Source of the DNA: Lysinibacillus cavernae
GTDB lineage: Bacteria; Bacillota; Bacilli; Bacillales_A; Planococcaceae
Direction of reading: 5' to 3'
NCBI RefSeq assembly: GCF_009724685.1
Contig: NZ_WMEF01000001.1
Location: 682,001 to 746,000 of the forward strand
Length of the DNA: 64,000 nucleotides
The position numbers and the translations under genes were made by a program. Below, one piece after another: positions 41,619 through 51,237 of this stretch. How positions within the stretch are numbered: the first letter of the stretch is position 1; every line of letters begins with the position of its first letter. Below the pieces are notes generated by a model. It saw only the letters and a program-made list of their open reading frames with translations. It ran no database searches and was not told the origin of the DNA.

Positions 41619-42647
41619 ATGTTTGTTTTGGATAAGCATATGTTGATCACATTTGGCATTGGCCTAATAGGAGCTGTTGTTTTTCAATTTTTACATATAC
41701 CTATGCCCTGGTTGCTAGGCGCGATTTCAGCCGTTCTCATCGTACAATTGTCGACCAACGTACAATTGAGATGGCACTCTTCCTTCCGTAATTTTGGCTT
41801 AGTCGTAGCGGGGTATTCTATTGGCTTTGCCTTTACACCAGAGGCCGTACAAGATATTAAGCTTTTTTTAGGGAGTATTGTCGTTTTAAATGTGGTATTT
41901 ATTTTATTATTTTTTGGTGTCAGTTATTTAGTAGCCAAACGTACAGATTTGGATTTTGCAACGGCATTGACATGCTGTGTACCTGGTGGCATGGCACAAG
42001 TCTTGACCTTTGCCGAGGAGCAAGGCGATATGGATATGGTGGTCATTACGTTCTTTCAAATCCTCCGTGTTCTTTTAATCGTCGGCTTTGTCCCATTAAT
42101 GGTGACAGGTGCTGGTGGAAACAGCTCTATGAACAATGGAATGTATACATGGGGACTTGTCGGTATACTACTTGTTTGTTGGTTAGCAGGATGGCTTGCT
42201 CAAAAGCTTAAAATTCCAACAGGTTATATGCTTGGCCCAGTATTTTTATTGATGGGTGTGAATATGGTGGGGATAGAAGTGCCTAGAATACCCGTATCCC
42301 TTCTTCATATTGCTCAATTGATGGTTGGGATCTATATTGGGTTATTGTTGAAAAAAGAGGATTTACATTTATCGAAGAGACGTATTTTTTATGCATTTGT
42401 ATCAGCTGGTATTTTTATTGGGGCAGCCTATGGACTAACATTTGTGATGACAGGTTTGTATAGTCTCGATTTTAGGACAGGTTTTTTAAGTATTGTGCCT
42501 GGGGGACTTGATCAGATGGGAATTATCGCCGCTTCTGTACATGCAAATGTGACAATCGTCACTGCTTTTCAGCTCTTTCGTGTATTAGTAGTATCGATAT
42601 TTCTTGTACCTGTTGTCAAAATGTTTGTGAAAAAAGTGAAAACATGA
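41619..42647 (+). CDS. AbrB-family (PF05145) membrane protein
   Basis: A 342-aa integral membrane protein with two homologous halves. Each half has a PMPWLLGAI-like motif (residues 29-37 and the equivalent KIPTGYMLGPVF near 200), and each carries a conserved VPGGMAQVLTF or VPGGLDQMGII segment. The family name derives from an early label and does not mean a DNA-binding AbrB. Function not established; transport of a small molecule is likely. TAAGGGG precedes the ATG. Confidence 0.87.
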   Translation: MFVLDKHMLITFGIGLIGAVVFQFLHIPMPWLLGAISAVLIVQLSTNVQLRWHSSFRNFGLVVAGYSIGFAFTPEAVQDIKLFLGSIVVLNVVFILLFFGVSYLVAKRTDLDFATALTCCVPGGMAQVLTFAEEQGDMDMVVITFFQILRVLLIVGFVPLMVTGAGGNSSMNNGMYTWGLVGILLVCWLAGWLAQKLKIPTGYMLGPVFLLMGVNMVGIEVPRIPVSLLHIAQLMVGIYIGLLLKKEDLHLSKRRIFYAFVSAGIFIGAAYGLTFVMTGLYSLDFRTGFLSIVPGGLDQMGIIAASVHANVTIVTAFQLFRVLVVSIFLVPVVKMFVKKVKT

Positions 42648-42683
42648 AGGGATGGGAATGAACCAGCCCTTCATGTTTTTTGT
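42641..42683 (+). terminator. terminator of the AbrB-family membrane protein gene
   Basis: ACATGAAGGG (42642-42651) pairs with CCCTTCATGT across a 14-nt centre, then TTTTTTG. The stem overlaps the stop codon. Confidence 0.9.
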
Positions 42684-42695
42684 TCTAACTACATC

Positions 42696-44390
42696 TTAAT
42701 ATTTAAATTGATGAATCAGATCCTGTAAAGTTTCTGCGTTTTTTGTTAGCTGTGAAGCTGCATCATTAATGTCATCCATTGATAAGAGATTCGTTTCAGC
42801 AATTTGAGTAACGACTTTTGATTGTTCACGAGCATCTACGGCAATTTCGGCCATAATCTGTGTAGAAGCATTTGCCTGTTCAATTCTTGCATACAATTCC
42901 TCGGCAATTCCTGAAACCTCTTGAATTTTATTTGTCACCAATGACACTTTCGAAGTAATTTCTTCAAATGCTTTACTTGTTGTGTGGACCACCTCTTCGC
43001 TTGTTGAGGCCTCCTGTTTACTTTGCTGCATATGCACCCGTGCTTCCTTAGACAGTTGTTGCATTGTATGAATAGTGTCCGTAATTTCTGCTGCGGACGT
43101 TTTTGATTGTTCAGCAAGTTTACGTACTTCTTCAGCGACGACAGCAAAGCCTTTACCATGTTCGCCAGCACGGGCTGCTTCAATCGATGCGTTGAGCGCC
43201 AATAAATTCGTTTGCTCTGCAATGGCATGAATGACTTCAACAATTTCATCAATCTTATTGGCGTGCGTATCAAGAGCTGCAATGGCATTTGCACTTTCTT
43301 GAACGGCTTCGGTCATAGCTTGCATTTGAAGCTGCATTTCTTGTGCTGCTTTTTCACCGTGTTTGGCTGTATCAAAGGCATCAGATGCATAAGTGGACAC
43401 GTCCCCATTAGTTTCTGTGACTAGTTGAATGCCTTCAGCAATATCTTGCATGGCTTCAACATTCTCGTTGGCACTATGCTTTTGAGTACTTGCACCACTT
43501 GCTAGTTCTTGCATATTGGCTGTTAGTTTTTCCGTTGTTGACGTAGTAGAACCTGCAGTTGCAGACAGCTCTAAAGACGATGCGGAAACTTGATTAGCTG
43601 TTTCATCTACTTGCTGCATCATACTACGTAACGTTGTAAGCATGTCATTAAATGATTTTGCTACCTTGCCAATCTCATCCTGTGAATTCACCACAAGCTG
43701 TTGTGTTAAATCGCCTTTCCCAGCTGAAATCGTTTCTAGCTGTTGATGTAATTGTTTCAAAGGTTTCACGATACCACGAACAAAGAGCATGCCTGCCATC
43801 ACTGCAATAATGGCAGAAATCACAGCTATAATCCCTGTTTTTAGTAACATTTTTTGAGCTACTACATCAATGTCAGTTGAAGGTACACCAGCAAAGATCA
43901 TGCCAATCGTTTCGCCGTTTGTATTTTTAATCGGCTTATATTTTGTAAAATAGGGTTTGCCTACAACTTCGGCTGTGCCAGAGTAAATGTTCCCTTGTGT
44001 TAAGACAACCTCAGCCACTTTAGGATCCACAGTTGTTCCCACAGCACGCTGCCCATCTTTGACAATATTTGTATTGATTCTTGTTTCGCCAGCAAAAATC
44101 GTAATAGCAGCTTGTGATAACTCTCCTAAAGTATCAATAAGTGCCGTTTCGTTCGCTATGTTTACATTGCCTTTGTAAAGTACACCATTTTTTATTTGCC
44201 AATCACCTGGGTGTGTTTGGTCAAGGTTATGTATACTTACATCTAAAATTTGGTTGAGCCGTGTATTGTACTCATTTTGTAAGGTTTTTTTCATTTCGCT
44301 TGTATTCATTAAACCTATGGCAATCAGTACGAATCCAATGATGACCACAATTAACAAGCTCATTTTACTTTGCATACTTAGCTTTTTCAT
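42696..44390 (-). CDS. methyl-accepting chemotaxis protein with single Cache domain
   Basis: A 564-aa chemoreceptor. Helix 1 (about 10-30), then an extracellular Cache_3-like domain (about 40-180) with [44 protein letters not shown] and [18 protein letters not shown], then helix 2, HAMP and a signalling tip with [30 protein letters not shown]. The ATG at 44390 has GGAGGG at 7-nt spacing. The ligand could be an organic acid, as for other receptors with this Cache class. No neighbouring binding protein. Confidence 0.93.
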   Translation of the reverse strand: MKKLSMQSKMSLLIVVIIGFVLIAIGLMNTSEMKKTLQNEYNTRLNQILDVSIHNLDQTHPGDWQIKNGVLYKGNVNIANETALIDTLGELSQAAITIFAGETRINTNIVKDGQRAVGTTVDPKVAEVVLTQGNIYSGTAEVVGKPYFTKYKPIKNTNGETIGMIFAGVPSTDIDVVAQKMLLKTGIIAVISAIIAVMAGMLFVRGIVKPLKQLHQQLETISAGKGDLTQQLVVNSQDEIGKVAKSFNDMLTTLRSMMQQVDETANQVSASSLELSATAGSTTSTTEKLTANMQELASGASTQKHSANENVEAMQDIAEGIQLVTETNGDVSTYASDAFDTAKHGEKAAQEMQLQMQAMTEAVQESANAIAALDTHANKIDEIVEVIHAIAEQTNLLALNASIEAARAGEHGKGFAVVAEEVRKLAEQSKTSAAEITDTIHTMQQLSKEARVHMQQSKQEASTSEEVVHTTSKAFEEITSKVSLVTNKIQEVSGIAEELYARIEQANASTQIMAEIAVDAREQSKVVTQIAETNLLSMDDINDAASQLTKNAETLQDLIHQFKY

Positions 44391-44621
44391 TAAATGTCCC
44401 TCCACATTTTTAGCTACATCCATACTATGCATGAAAACCCACTACCAATAACCTAAAAATTTAAATAAAATGGTAAATAATTTCTATTTCCTACTAGTAT
44501 ATAACTACAATGACTTTTTGTATATTTATAAAAACAAATTGTTTGCTAAATTTCGTCCTTTCCAAATTGTCTAAATAATGTTATGATAGCTTTAATTAAT
44601 TTGAACGGAGGTGAAAAGGAA
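44391..44621. promoter_or_regulatory. divergent promoter region, chemoreceptor / ABC-F leader
   Basis: On the plus strand TTTCCA (44559-44564), a 17-nt spacer and TATGAT (44582-44587) make a candidate promoter for the leader-ABC-F transcript, 34 bp before the leader ATG. The 13-mer AACAAATTGTTTG at 44533-44545 is an imperfect palindrome. Confidence 0.4.
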
Positions 44622-44762
44622 TGAATAAAAACGCTATGAAAACATGTGTAAAAGTGGATACAGCTATGTATTTTGCACGTGTGATTACTTTTGATTTTGC
44701 GAACAACGGGATAGGTCTGTCTATTTTTAAGCAAAATCAAATAACAAACGTAGCGAATTAAC
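44622..44762 (+). CDS. 46-codon leader peptide ORF of the ABC-F gene
   Basis: The ATG follows GGAGGTG at 7-nt spacing, a strong ribosome site. The 46-residue peptide starts MNKNAMKTCVKVDTAMYFAR and ends ITNVAN before TAA. It ends 30 bp before the attenuator hairpin and about 100 bp before the ABC-F start, the standard arrangement of ribosome-mediated attenuation. A ribosome stalled on the leader by an antibiotic would allow read-through. I found no homologue by recognition. Confidence 0.75.
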
Positions 44763-44791
44763 CATTCTTTTTCACAAATTTTTAAATGAGG

Positions 44792-44824
44792 AAGACTGCT
44801 TGTTAAGGAGCAGTCTTTTTTGTG
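44792..44824 (+). terminator. attenuator terminator between leader peptide and ABC-F gene
   Basis: AAGACTGCT (44792-44800) pairs with AGCAGTCTT (44809-44817), loop 8 nt, followed by TTTTTTG. It lies 41 nt upstream of the ABC-F ATG and would stop transcription unless a stalled leader ribosome prevents hairpin formation. Confidence 0.85.
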
Positions 44825-44864
44825 TTCTAAAGATGTTTCGCGCGTTTCATTGGAGGAAAAAACG

Positions 44865-46664
44865 ATGCAGATGAAAGCTGAACAAATACAAAAAATTATG
44901 GGTGGAAATATATTATTCGAGAATTTACAGTTAGAGGTAAATAGTGGTGAGCATGTGGCCATTGTTGGTGTGAATGGCAGTGGTAAAACGACTCTATTAC
45001 AGCTACTTGCGGGTGTAGATATGCCTGATAAGGGGCGAATGATTAAAAGTAAAGAAGCAACGATTGGCTATTTACATCAAATCCCACATTATCCACAACA
45101 TGCTGTGAAAGAAGTGCTGGAGGAGGCATTTGCGGATATTTATGCATTAAAGGCAAAAATGACGCTACTTGAGCATGAGATGCAGTCAACAGTAACAGAT
45201 AAAATATTATTGCAATATGGGCAAGTGCAGGAACAGTTTATGTTACTGGGGGGCTATGAAGTAGAAGCCCAATTGGCGATGATCGCAAATGGGCTTGGCA
45301 TTACGGATATGCTGGAGCAGCCGTTTAGTAGCTTAAGTGGTGGAGAAAAAACAAAGGTAATGCTTGGGCAAATTTTATTAAAAAAGCCTTCTATTTTGCT
45401 ATTAGATGAACCAACGAATCATCTTGATATGCAAGCAATTGAATGGCTTGAAAATTATGTGCGAAACTTTGAGGGCATTGTCATTGTTGTATCCCATGAC
45501 CGTCATTTTATGAATCAGATAGCCCATAAAATTATTGAAATTGAAGATGGAGAGGCCGTTACGTATAGCGGTCATTATGATGCTTTTATGGCACAAAAAG
45601 AGGCGAAGATTGAACAACAGTTTTCTGACTATGAAGAACAACAAAAGAAAATTAAAAAAATGCAAGAAACGATTAAACGATTAAAGCAGTGGGCGAATGA
45701 AGCAAATCCACCGAATGCTTCTATGCATAGACGTGCTAAGAGTATGGAAAAAGCATTAGCACGTATCGAGCGAGTAAAAAAGCCCCTCACAAAAAAGAAA
45801 ATGAATTTAGATTTAACGATGTCTGAACGCAGTGGCAAAGAGGTAGTACAGTTAAAGGACATTCACCATGGATACGACAAACCGTTATTGAGGGACAGCG
45901 ACCTAGCTGTGTACTTTGGGGAAAGATTAGCGATTGTAGGTAGCAATGGTAGTGGAAAATCAACAATATTAAAAATGATGTTAGGGGAAATCGTTCCCAA
46001 TTGTGGTGTCTGCCATGTTGGTAGCAATGTGAAAATTGGCTATCTATCACAACAATTTGACCATAGAAATCCTTCTATTCGATTAATCGATGCCTTTCGT
46101 GAAAGTGTTTCAGTATCAGAGGCTGAAGCCCGTCATATTCTCGCCCGTTTTTTATTCTATGGCTATGACGTCTTTAAAAAAGTAAAGGATTTAAGTGGTG
46201 GGGAAAAAATGCGTCTACGATTGGCGCAATTAATGCATGAGGATATTAATGTATTGATTTTGGATGAACCGACCAACCATTTAGATATTGAAGCAAGAGA
46301 GGTATTGGAAGACACATTGGAATCTTTTGAAGGAACGATTATTGGTGTGTCACATGACCGTTATTTCCTACAAAAGATATTTACGAAAACGGCATGGATT
46401 GATAATCAAACCATCCATGTTTTTGAGGGAGATTATGAGTGGGCTAAACAAAAACGACAGGAATTTTCTAAACAAACGGTTGAAAAAGAACCATTGAACA
46501 AAATGCAGCCTGCTAAAAAAGGAATACCGATTGAACAACAAATTGAAAAGCTAGAAACAAAACTACAAGAACCATCGCTTGCGAAAGAGCATCGACAGAG
46601 GCTTAAACAGCAATTAGAGAATTTATATGAAAGATGGGTAGAAGGAGGAACAGAACATGTTTGA
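44865..46664 (+). CDS. ABC-F type ribosomal protection protein
   Basis: A 599-aa cytoplasmic protein with two ABC ATPase domains and no membrane part. Domain 1 has GVNGSGKTT (residues about 36-44), LSGGEKTKVMLGQIL and LLLDEPTNHLD; domain 2 has GSNGSGKST, LSGGEKMRLRLAQLM and ILDEPTNHLD. Between them is the charged linker that reaches the P-site tRNA (IKKMQETIKRLKQWANEANPPN, then MHRRAKSMEKALARIERVKK). ABC-F proteins of this kind dislodge macrolide, lincosamide, streptogramin A, pleuromutilin or similar drugs from the ribosome. The ATG 44865 has GGAGG at 8-nt spacing. A leader peptide and attenuator precede it. The exact drug class cannot be told, and housekeeping ABC-F members exist, but these usually lack the leader. 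Confidence 0.9.
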   Translation: MQMKAEQIQKIMGGNILFENLQLEVNSGEHVAIVGVNGSGKTTLLQLLAGVDMPDKGRMIKSKEATIGYLHQIPHYPQHAVKEVLEEAFADIYALKAKMTLLEHEMQSTVTDKILLQYGQVQEQFMLLGGYEVEAQLAMIANGLGITDMLEQPFSSLSGGEKTKVMLGQILLKKPSILLLDEPTNHLDMQAIEWLENYVRNFEGIVIVVSHDRHFMNQIAHKIIEIEDGEAVTYSGHYDAFMAQKEAKIEQQFSDYEEQQKKIKKMQETIKRLKQWANEANPPNASMHRRAKSMEKALARIERVKKPLTKKKMNLDLTMSERSGKEVVQLKDIHHGYDKPLLRDSDLAVYFGERLAIVGSNGSGKSTILKMMLGEIVPNCGVCHVGSNVKIGYLSQQFDHRNPSIRLIDAFRESVSVSEAEARHILARFLFYGYDVFKKVKDLSGGEKMRLRLAQLMHEDINVLILDEPTNHLDIEAREVLEDTLESFEGTIIGVSHDRYFLQKIFTKTAWIDNQTIHVFEGDYEWAKQKRQEFSKQTVEKEPLNKMQPAKKGIPIEQQIEKLETKLQEPSLAKEHRQRLKQQLENLYERWVEGGTEHV

Positions 46665-47448
46665 TTTAGAACGTATCATACAGCTTGATATTGATTATGT
46701 GAAGAGTTTTAGTGAGATGGAGGCATGTCAAGAAGGAGCACTATTTTACAATAAAGCCATCCCAACTTATTATGACGCAAATCATGCACATATATGGCGA
46801 AAGATAGAAGACCCTCATGTGTTTTTACAAAACATAAAAGATTTTTATCAATCTAAGTCTCTTGTACCTCGACTGTATTTATATAACCTTGAGGAAAATC
46901 AGTCATGTATCAAGGCATTAGAGACGAATGGCTTTCAATATGAGCATTTTAACGATGAAATACAGTGTTGGAATGGAGAGTTTTTACTACTAACTCCTAA
47001 TCCTACTATCCAAATAGAACGTGTAACAGCCGCCAATATGGAGGAAGCATTAGCAGTAGAAATGAGCATTTCTACTTTTGGAGAGCCTTCATTAATTAAA
47101 AAGGCTTTTGAGCAAACATATCATTCACCAAACTTTACGTACTATTTATTAAAACTAGATGGGGTGGCATGCTGCTCAGCAAGCATTTTTGTGTCAGGAA
47201 ACCAAGGAAGAGTTGAAAGTGTAGCTACAATTGAAAGCTACCGAGGGCGTGGTTTAATCGGCTATATGTTGCAGCATATTCAACAACAATCAGTAAAGCT
47301 AGGATTGGAGCGACTTTGGATTTTGCCGATAAACGAGCAGGTAGCAAAGGTCTATGACAGGGCAAATTTTAAATCAGTAGCCACCATCTCATCTATCCAT
47401 GCGTTTACTGAAGGTAAGAGCATTCAAGATATAAGACAAAATTCTTAA
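46657..47448 (+). CDS. GNAT-family N-acetyltransferase, overlapping the ABC-F gene
   Basis: A 263-aa cytoplasmic acetyltransferase. The N-terminal half (VKSFSEMEACQEGALFYNKAI) is a diverged domain, and the C-terminal GNAT core has VSGNQGRVESVATIESYRGRGLIGYML (acetyl-CoA loop YRGRGLIG, residues 195-202) and YDRANFKSVATI. It begins 8 nt before the ABC-F stop, so translation is coupled and the gene shares the attenuated transcript. This suggests a linked role in antibiotic or amine modification, but the acceptor is unknown. Confidence 0.87.
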   Translation: MFDLERIIQLDIDYVKSFSEMEACQEGALFYNKAIPTYYDANHAHIWRKIEDPHVFLQNIKDFYQSKSLVPRLYLYNLEENQSCIKALETNGFQYEHFNDEIQCWNGEFLLLTPNPTIQIERVTAANMEEALAVEMSISTFGEPSLIKKAFEQTYHSPNFTYYLLKLDGVACCSASIFVSGNQGRVESVATIESYRGRGLIGYMLQHIQQQSVKLGLERLWILPINEQVAKVYDRANFKSVATISSIHAFTEGKSIQDIRQNS

Positions 47449-47461
47449 ATAAGGAAAAAAT

Positions 47462-47512
47462 AAAATTCGCCAGATTCCTTTGTGACTCACAAGGAATTTG
47501 GCGAATTTTTTA
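47462..47512. terminator. bidirectional terminator after the ABC-F/GNAT operon
   Basis: A hairpin of about 22 bp with one or two mismatches pairs AAAATTCGCCA...CCTTTGTG with CACAAGGAA...TGGCGAATTTT. It has T-rich ends in both directions and also serves the convergent phosphatase gene ending at 47510. Confidence 0.88.
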
Positions 47513-49072
47513 GAACTGTACGTGCCAATTATGATTACATGTTGCTTGAATGGAAGGATGCTTTAACAAATAGTCAGCAATTAACTCAGTCATATCGATC
47601 TGAATCTCCTTCACAACAGGTCGATTTCTTAGAAAGTCAAAATTCCCTGCACCAGTTGCACGATAACTGCTCATTACGACATCAAATTCTTCATCCATTT
47701 TAGCAGCCTCGCCATTATATATAAGTTTCGTTACACGTTCACCTATTGGCTTTGAAATATCAAAGCTGTATTCGATTCCTTCCCACATATCATAATTATA
47801 GGGCTGTGCCTTAGGGAAAAGGAAAGACTCCGCTACCTTCAATTGACCTACCTCTACCGTAAAATAGCTAGCTGATTGTTCAAGGGCAAGTAAAATGTCC
47901 TTCCCTGAGAGTCGGAGTACCTTTAATGTATTAGCATAAATATAGTTTGTGACAATGTCACGCATAGTGACAGCTTGCTTTAACCCACCTCGTTCATCAT
48001 GAAAAAGAGCTGTACAAGAAATAGAAGCTCCAGACACAGCCATTTGTACGTGATTGATAAATTCTATATAAGGATGCTCCTGAACGCGCGCAAGAAACGG
48101 ATTGTCAATTTGTAAATCCCCATGAATCATGCCAATTGTTTCATCTAACCACGATTCGGTTTTTTCGAATGTAGGAGAGATAATCTGGCAAACGGACGAT
48201 TGAGGTATTGTGTTTTCTGAGCTATAAATAAGAGCTGGTGTATGGGAAATAGAGTGAATCGTATTTTGGTCATCCATCTCGATTTCTAGTTCAATCTTAG
48301 CGATGCAAACCCCTTTAGTACCAGGTTGAATAACAGATTTCCCCATGATTGTTGTACTAATCTCACGATGTTGATGACCAGAAATGATGATATCCACCTC
48401 TTCAATTTCTGTGCACATGCGATACCCTTGATTTTCTCCATCCTCTGTCTCAAGTAATTCTCCTGTTTCAAGATTTCGCTCGAATCCTCCGTGATAACAA
48501 AGAATGAGAACGTCAATCTGTTCATTGGCACGAATCCATTTTGCCCAGTAGCTAGCACTCGAGAAGGCATCCTTAAAATGAAGCCCTTGGATATGTAGAG
48601 GTTCCTCCCATTTTGTTACAAAATGCGTTGTCACGCCTAAAATGGCTAATCTCACTCCATCTACTTCTTTCACAATATATGGCTTTGTAAATGGCTTGCC
48701 ATCCTCAGTACTTATATTCGCTCCTAGCCATGGAAATTGGGATTGGTTCATAACAGATTGTAACACCTGTAGTCCATAATTAAATTCATGATTGCCGAAT
48801 ACCATGGCATCATATTGAAGCTCATTGGCAACCTGAATTAATGGGTTCGGTTCTTGGGCTTGAAATTTCTGATGATAAAAGGTCATGGGACTTCCCTGAA
48901 TAAAATCGCCATTATCAATTAAAAGGGTAGGCATTTCTAGCCGTTTTTCCTCTATGATTGTTGCGAGCTTTGCTAACCCAAGTGCTTCATTCCAATCGTT
49001 GCGGAAAGTCGTTGGCATGATATAGCCGTGAATATCGCTTGTAGCAAGTATTTGTATGGTTTTTACAGTCAT
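47510..49072 (-). CDS. bifunctional metallophosphatase/5'-nucleotidase (YunD-like)
   Basis: A 520-aa cytoplasmic enzyme; no signal peptide is visible. The metallophosphatase half has D-x-H in ATSDIHGYI, DNGDFIQGSP, FGNHEFNYG, CYHGGFERN and the GHQH of ISGHQHREIS. The C-terminal half is the 5'-nucleotidase domain (VTMRDIVTNYIYANTLKVL, AVSSYRATGAGNFDFL type). Members dephosphorylate nucleotides or related organophosphates. The ATG at 49072 has GGGAGG at 7-nt spacing. It is divergent from the phnD gene 182 bp away, so both could serve phosphorus supply. Confidence 0.9.
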   Translation of the reverse strand: MTVKTIQILATSDIHGYIMPTTFRNDWNEALGLAKLATIIEEKRLEMPTLLIDNGDFIQGSPMTFYHQKFQAQEPNPLIQVANELQYDAMVFGNHEFNYGLQVLQSVMNQSQFPWLGANISTEDGKPFTKPYIVKEVDGVRLAILGVTTHFVTKWEEPLHIQGLHFKDAFSSASYWAKWIRANEQIDVLILCYHGGFERNLETGELLETEDGENQGYRMCTEIEEVDIIISGHQHREISTTIMGKSVIQPGTKGVCIAKIELEIEMDDQNTIHSISHTPALIYSSENTIPQSSVCQIISPTFEKTESWLDETIGMIHGDLQIDNPFLARVQEHPYIEFINHVQMAVSGASISCTALFHDERGGLKQAVTMRDIVTNYIYANTLKVLRLSGKDILLALEQSASYFTVEVGQLKVAESFLFPKAQPYNYDMWEGIEYSFDISKPIGERVTKLIYNGEAAKMDEEFDVVMSSYRATGAGNFDFLRNRPVVKEIQIDMTELIADYLLKHPSIQATCNHNWHVQF

Positions 49073-49254
49073 AAGTAATCCTCCCATCATGAGTATATCC
49101 ATAGTATATAAAGTTATTTCTACTAAATTAGCGTATTTACAATATCAAAATATTGTTTTACGAATTTGAAACATATATTTACCCCGTTTTAACACTAGGA
49201 AAATATTTACTGTATATACTGAGGAAGCATTTCAAAAATGGGGAGGATAACACT

Positions 49255-50337
49255 TTGAAGAAATTACTACTTTTCACGTTAACATGCATGCTTTCTGTGT
49301 TCTTGATGGCATGTGGAAATGAGGCTACTAGTACATCAAATGCTGATAAAACTGTAGATGCGTCCGCAGAGGCAAGTGGCAATGAGTGCAATGAGTCGGT
49401 AGAAAAATTAACAATCGGCTTTGTGCCTTCACGTAATCCAGATGAAATCATTACGGCTACAGAACCTTTAAAGGGTTTACTGAAGGACGAGCTAGCAAAA
49501 TTAGGTTTTGATGTGGATGAAATCGATATTACAGTAGGAACAAATTTTGAAGCGGTAGGGGAAGCCTTATCTGCAGGTACAACCGATATTGGCTTAATCC
49601 CTGGAGGGACATATGTGCTATATGATGATGGTGCAGAAGTAATTTTAACCGCTACACGTGCAGGTTTAAATAATGATTCCGATAATCCTGTTGATTGGAA
49701 TAAAAACAAACCAACTGAACCGACAACAGCACAGGCAACTTCTTATAGAGCTATTTTAGTGGCGGGGCCATCTGAAAAGGGCAAGGCGCTAGCAGCGAAA
49801 GTAAATAACGGTGAAGCATTAACTTTTGAAGATTTAAATGATGTTACTTGGAACGTTATGTCTTCTTCTTCACCAGCAGGTTATATTTATCCAACATTAT
49901 GGTTAAGTGAGAATTTCGATAAAACGATTCCTGATTTAGCGAAGGTTGTCCAGGCAGATTCCTATGGTAGTGCCTTTGCACGTTTAGCAGCAGGTCAAAC
50001 GGATGTATTGGTAACATATGCAGATGCACGTCGAGATTACGAGGAAAGCTGGCAAGGTGAATTTGGTCGCTCCGCTTCGATTTGGGAGGAAACAGATTTA
50101 ATCGGGGTAATGCCTGCCATCTATAATGACACGATCAGTGTGAGTAAAAACTCGGAAGTCATGACGGAGGATTTGAAAAAGGCTGTTCAGCAAGCATTCA
50201 TTACTATTGGCAACACTGAAAAAGGTAAAGAAGTTATCGCTATCTATAGCCATGAAGGCTACCAGACTGCAAAGGATAGTGACTATGACAATGAGCGTAA
50301 GGCACAGGAATTAGTGCAAAATCTTGGTTCTAAATAA
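49255..50337 (+). CDS. phnD: phosphonate-type ABC transporter substrate-binding lipoprotein
   Basis: A 360-aa lipoprotein; its signal MKKLLLFTLTCMLSVFLMAC has the lipobox LMAC. The mature protein has the PhnD pattern: LTIGFVPSRNPDEI, KGLLKDELAKLGFDVDEIDITVGTNFEAVGEAL (read in parts), GTTDIGLIPGGTYVLY, and a central SSSSPAGYIYPTLWL. The start is TTG 49255 with GGAGG at 8-nt spacing; a longer frame from 49153 is rejected. It feeds PhnC-PhnE-PhnE. The real ligand may be phosphonate, phosphite or another small oxyanion, since PhnD-like proteins vary. Confidence 0.9.
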   Translation: MKKLLLFTLTCMLSVFLMACGNEATSTSNADKTVDASAEASGNECNESVEKLTIGFVPSRNPDEIITATEPLKGLLKDELAKLGFDVDEIDITVGTNFEAVGEALSAGTTDIGLIPGGTYVLYDDGAEVILTATRAGLNNDSDNPVDWNKNKPTEPTTAQATSYRAILVAGPSEKGKALAAKVNNGEALTFEDLNDVTWNVMSSSSPAGYIYPTLWLSENFDKTIPDLAKVVQADSYGSAFARLAAGQTDVLVTYADARRDYEESWQGEFGRSASIWEETDLIGVMPAIYNDTISVSKNSEVMTEDLKKAVQQAFITIGNTEKGKEVIAIYSHEGYQTAKDSDYDNERKAQELVQNLGSK

Positions 50338-50355
50338 TCGTTAATAATGATAGGT

Positions 50356-50398
50356 AAGAATCTGCGGCTTGCGGTTACTCCGCAGAAAGCAGATTCTT
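50356..50398 (+). terminator. intra-operon hairpin between phnD and phnC
   Basis: AAGAATCTGC (50356-50365) pairs with GCAGATTCTT (50389-50398), with an alternative inner stem TGCGG / CCGCA (50363-50367 with 50380-50384). Weak T-run (CTTTC), so it is likely a partial terminator or stabiliser that raises binding protein over the membrane part. Confidence 0.65.
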
Positions 50399-50433
50399 CT
50401 TTCATTAGTTTACAGTGAAATGGAGCGGTTCTA

Positions 50434-51237
50434 GTGATTGAATTTAAAGAGGTAGAAAAACGTTATCCGAATGGTTTACTTGCCTTAAATCAAATTAACC
50501 TACAAATTGAGCAGGGAGAGTTTGTTGCTATTATCGGCTTATCCGGCGCGGGGAAATCAACACTACTGCGCTGTATTAATAAAATGCACGATATTACAGG
50601 AGGATCATTGCGTGTGAATGATGTGAATGTTCACCAATTAAAAGGCAAGAGTATTCGCAATCTACGCCGTAATATTGGCATGATTTTTCAGTCTTTTAAT
50701 CTCGTTACACGTGTGACTGTATTGAAAAATGTGCTCGTATCCTTTGTGCCGAATATGCCTGTTTGGCGAAAAATACTTGGCATTTTTACGGAAGAAGAGA
50801 AGCGTAAAGCATTAATGGCACTCGACCAAGTCGGTATTTTGGATAAGGCTTATGTACGTGTCGATCAGTTGTCTGGAGGACAGCAACAGCGTGTTGCTTT
50901 AGCTCGTACGCTTGCTCAAAATCCCCAAATTATATTAGCAGATGAGCCTGTTGCATCACTTGACCCTGTAACGGCTAAGCAAGTCATGGAGGATTTTAAA
51001 AGGATTAATCGAGAGTTAAACATGACCATTATGATTAACATTCACCACGTTGATCTGGCATTAACTTACGCAACACGTGTTATTGGCGTGCGCAGCGGTG
51101 AAATTGTATTTGATGGACGAGCGAGTGAAATAAATGAGGAAACGCTGTCATTCATCTATAACAATACGAATCAAGAGAGAGGCGTTACTGATTATGCAAT
51201 GGAAGCTGCTATCACCGAAAAAAATAGTATTGCCTAA
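50434..51237 (+). CDS. phnC: phosphonate-type ABC transporter ATP-binding protein
   Basis: A 267-aa ATPase with Walker A GLSGAGKSTLL (residues 35-45), signature LSGGQQQRVALARTL, Walker B IILADEPVASLDP and an H-loop in NIHHVDLAL. The start is GTG at 50434 with GGAG at 8-nt spacing. It overlaps the next gene by 44 bp. The pattern fits PhnC, which drives import by two PhnE permeases. Confidence 0.93.
   Translation: MIEFKEVEKRYPNGLLALNQINLQIEQGEFVAIIGLSGAGKSTLLRCINKMHDITGGSLRVNDVNVHQLKGKSIRNLRRNIGMIFQSFNLVTRVTVLKNVLVSFVPNMPVWRKILGIFTEEEKRKALMALDQVGILDKAYVRVDQLSGGQQQRVALARTLAQNPQIILADEPVASLDPVTAKQVMEDFKRINRELNMTIMINIHHVDLALTYATRVIGVRSGEIVFDGRASEINEETLSFIYNNTNQERGVTDYAMEAAITEKNSIA

Noticed and set aside
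38669..44545. Shared 13-mer AACAAATTGTTTG upstream of the DUF2087 regulator (38669) and of the ABC-F leader (44533)
   Set aside because: The string is AT-rich and partly palindromic, so two occurrences in 64 kb are weak evidence for a common operator.
44546..44962. 138-codon minus-strand frame across the ABC-F leader region
   Set aside because: It covers the leader peptide, attenuator and ABC-F start, which explain the region much better; no ribosome site was seen.
47482..47703. 73-codon plus-strand frame after the acetyltransferase gene
   Set aside because: It overlaps the bidirectional terminator and the 3' end of the phosphatase gene on the other strand, and has no ribosome site.
49153..50337. 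Longer version of PhnD starting at 49153
   Set aside because: The TTG at 49255 has GGAGG at 8-nt spacing and a clean signal peptide with lipobox; the extra N-terminal 34 residues have neither a ribosome site nor family likeness.
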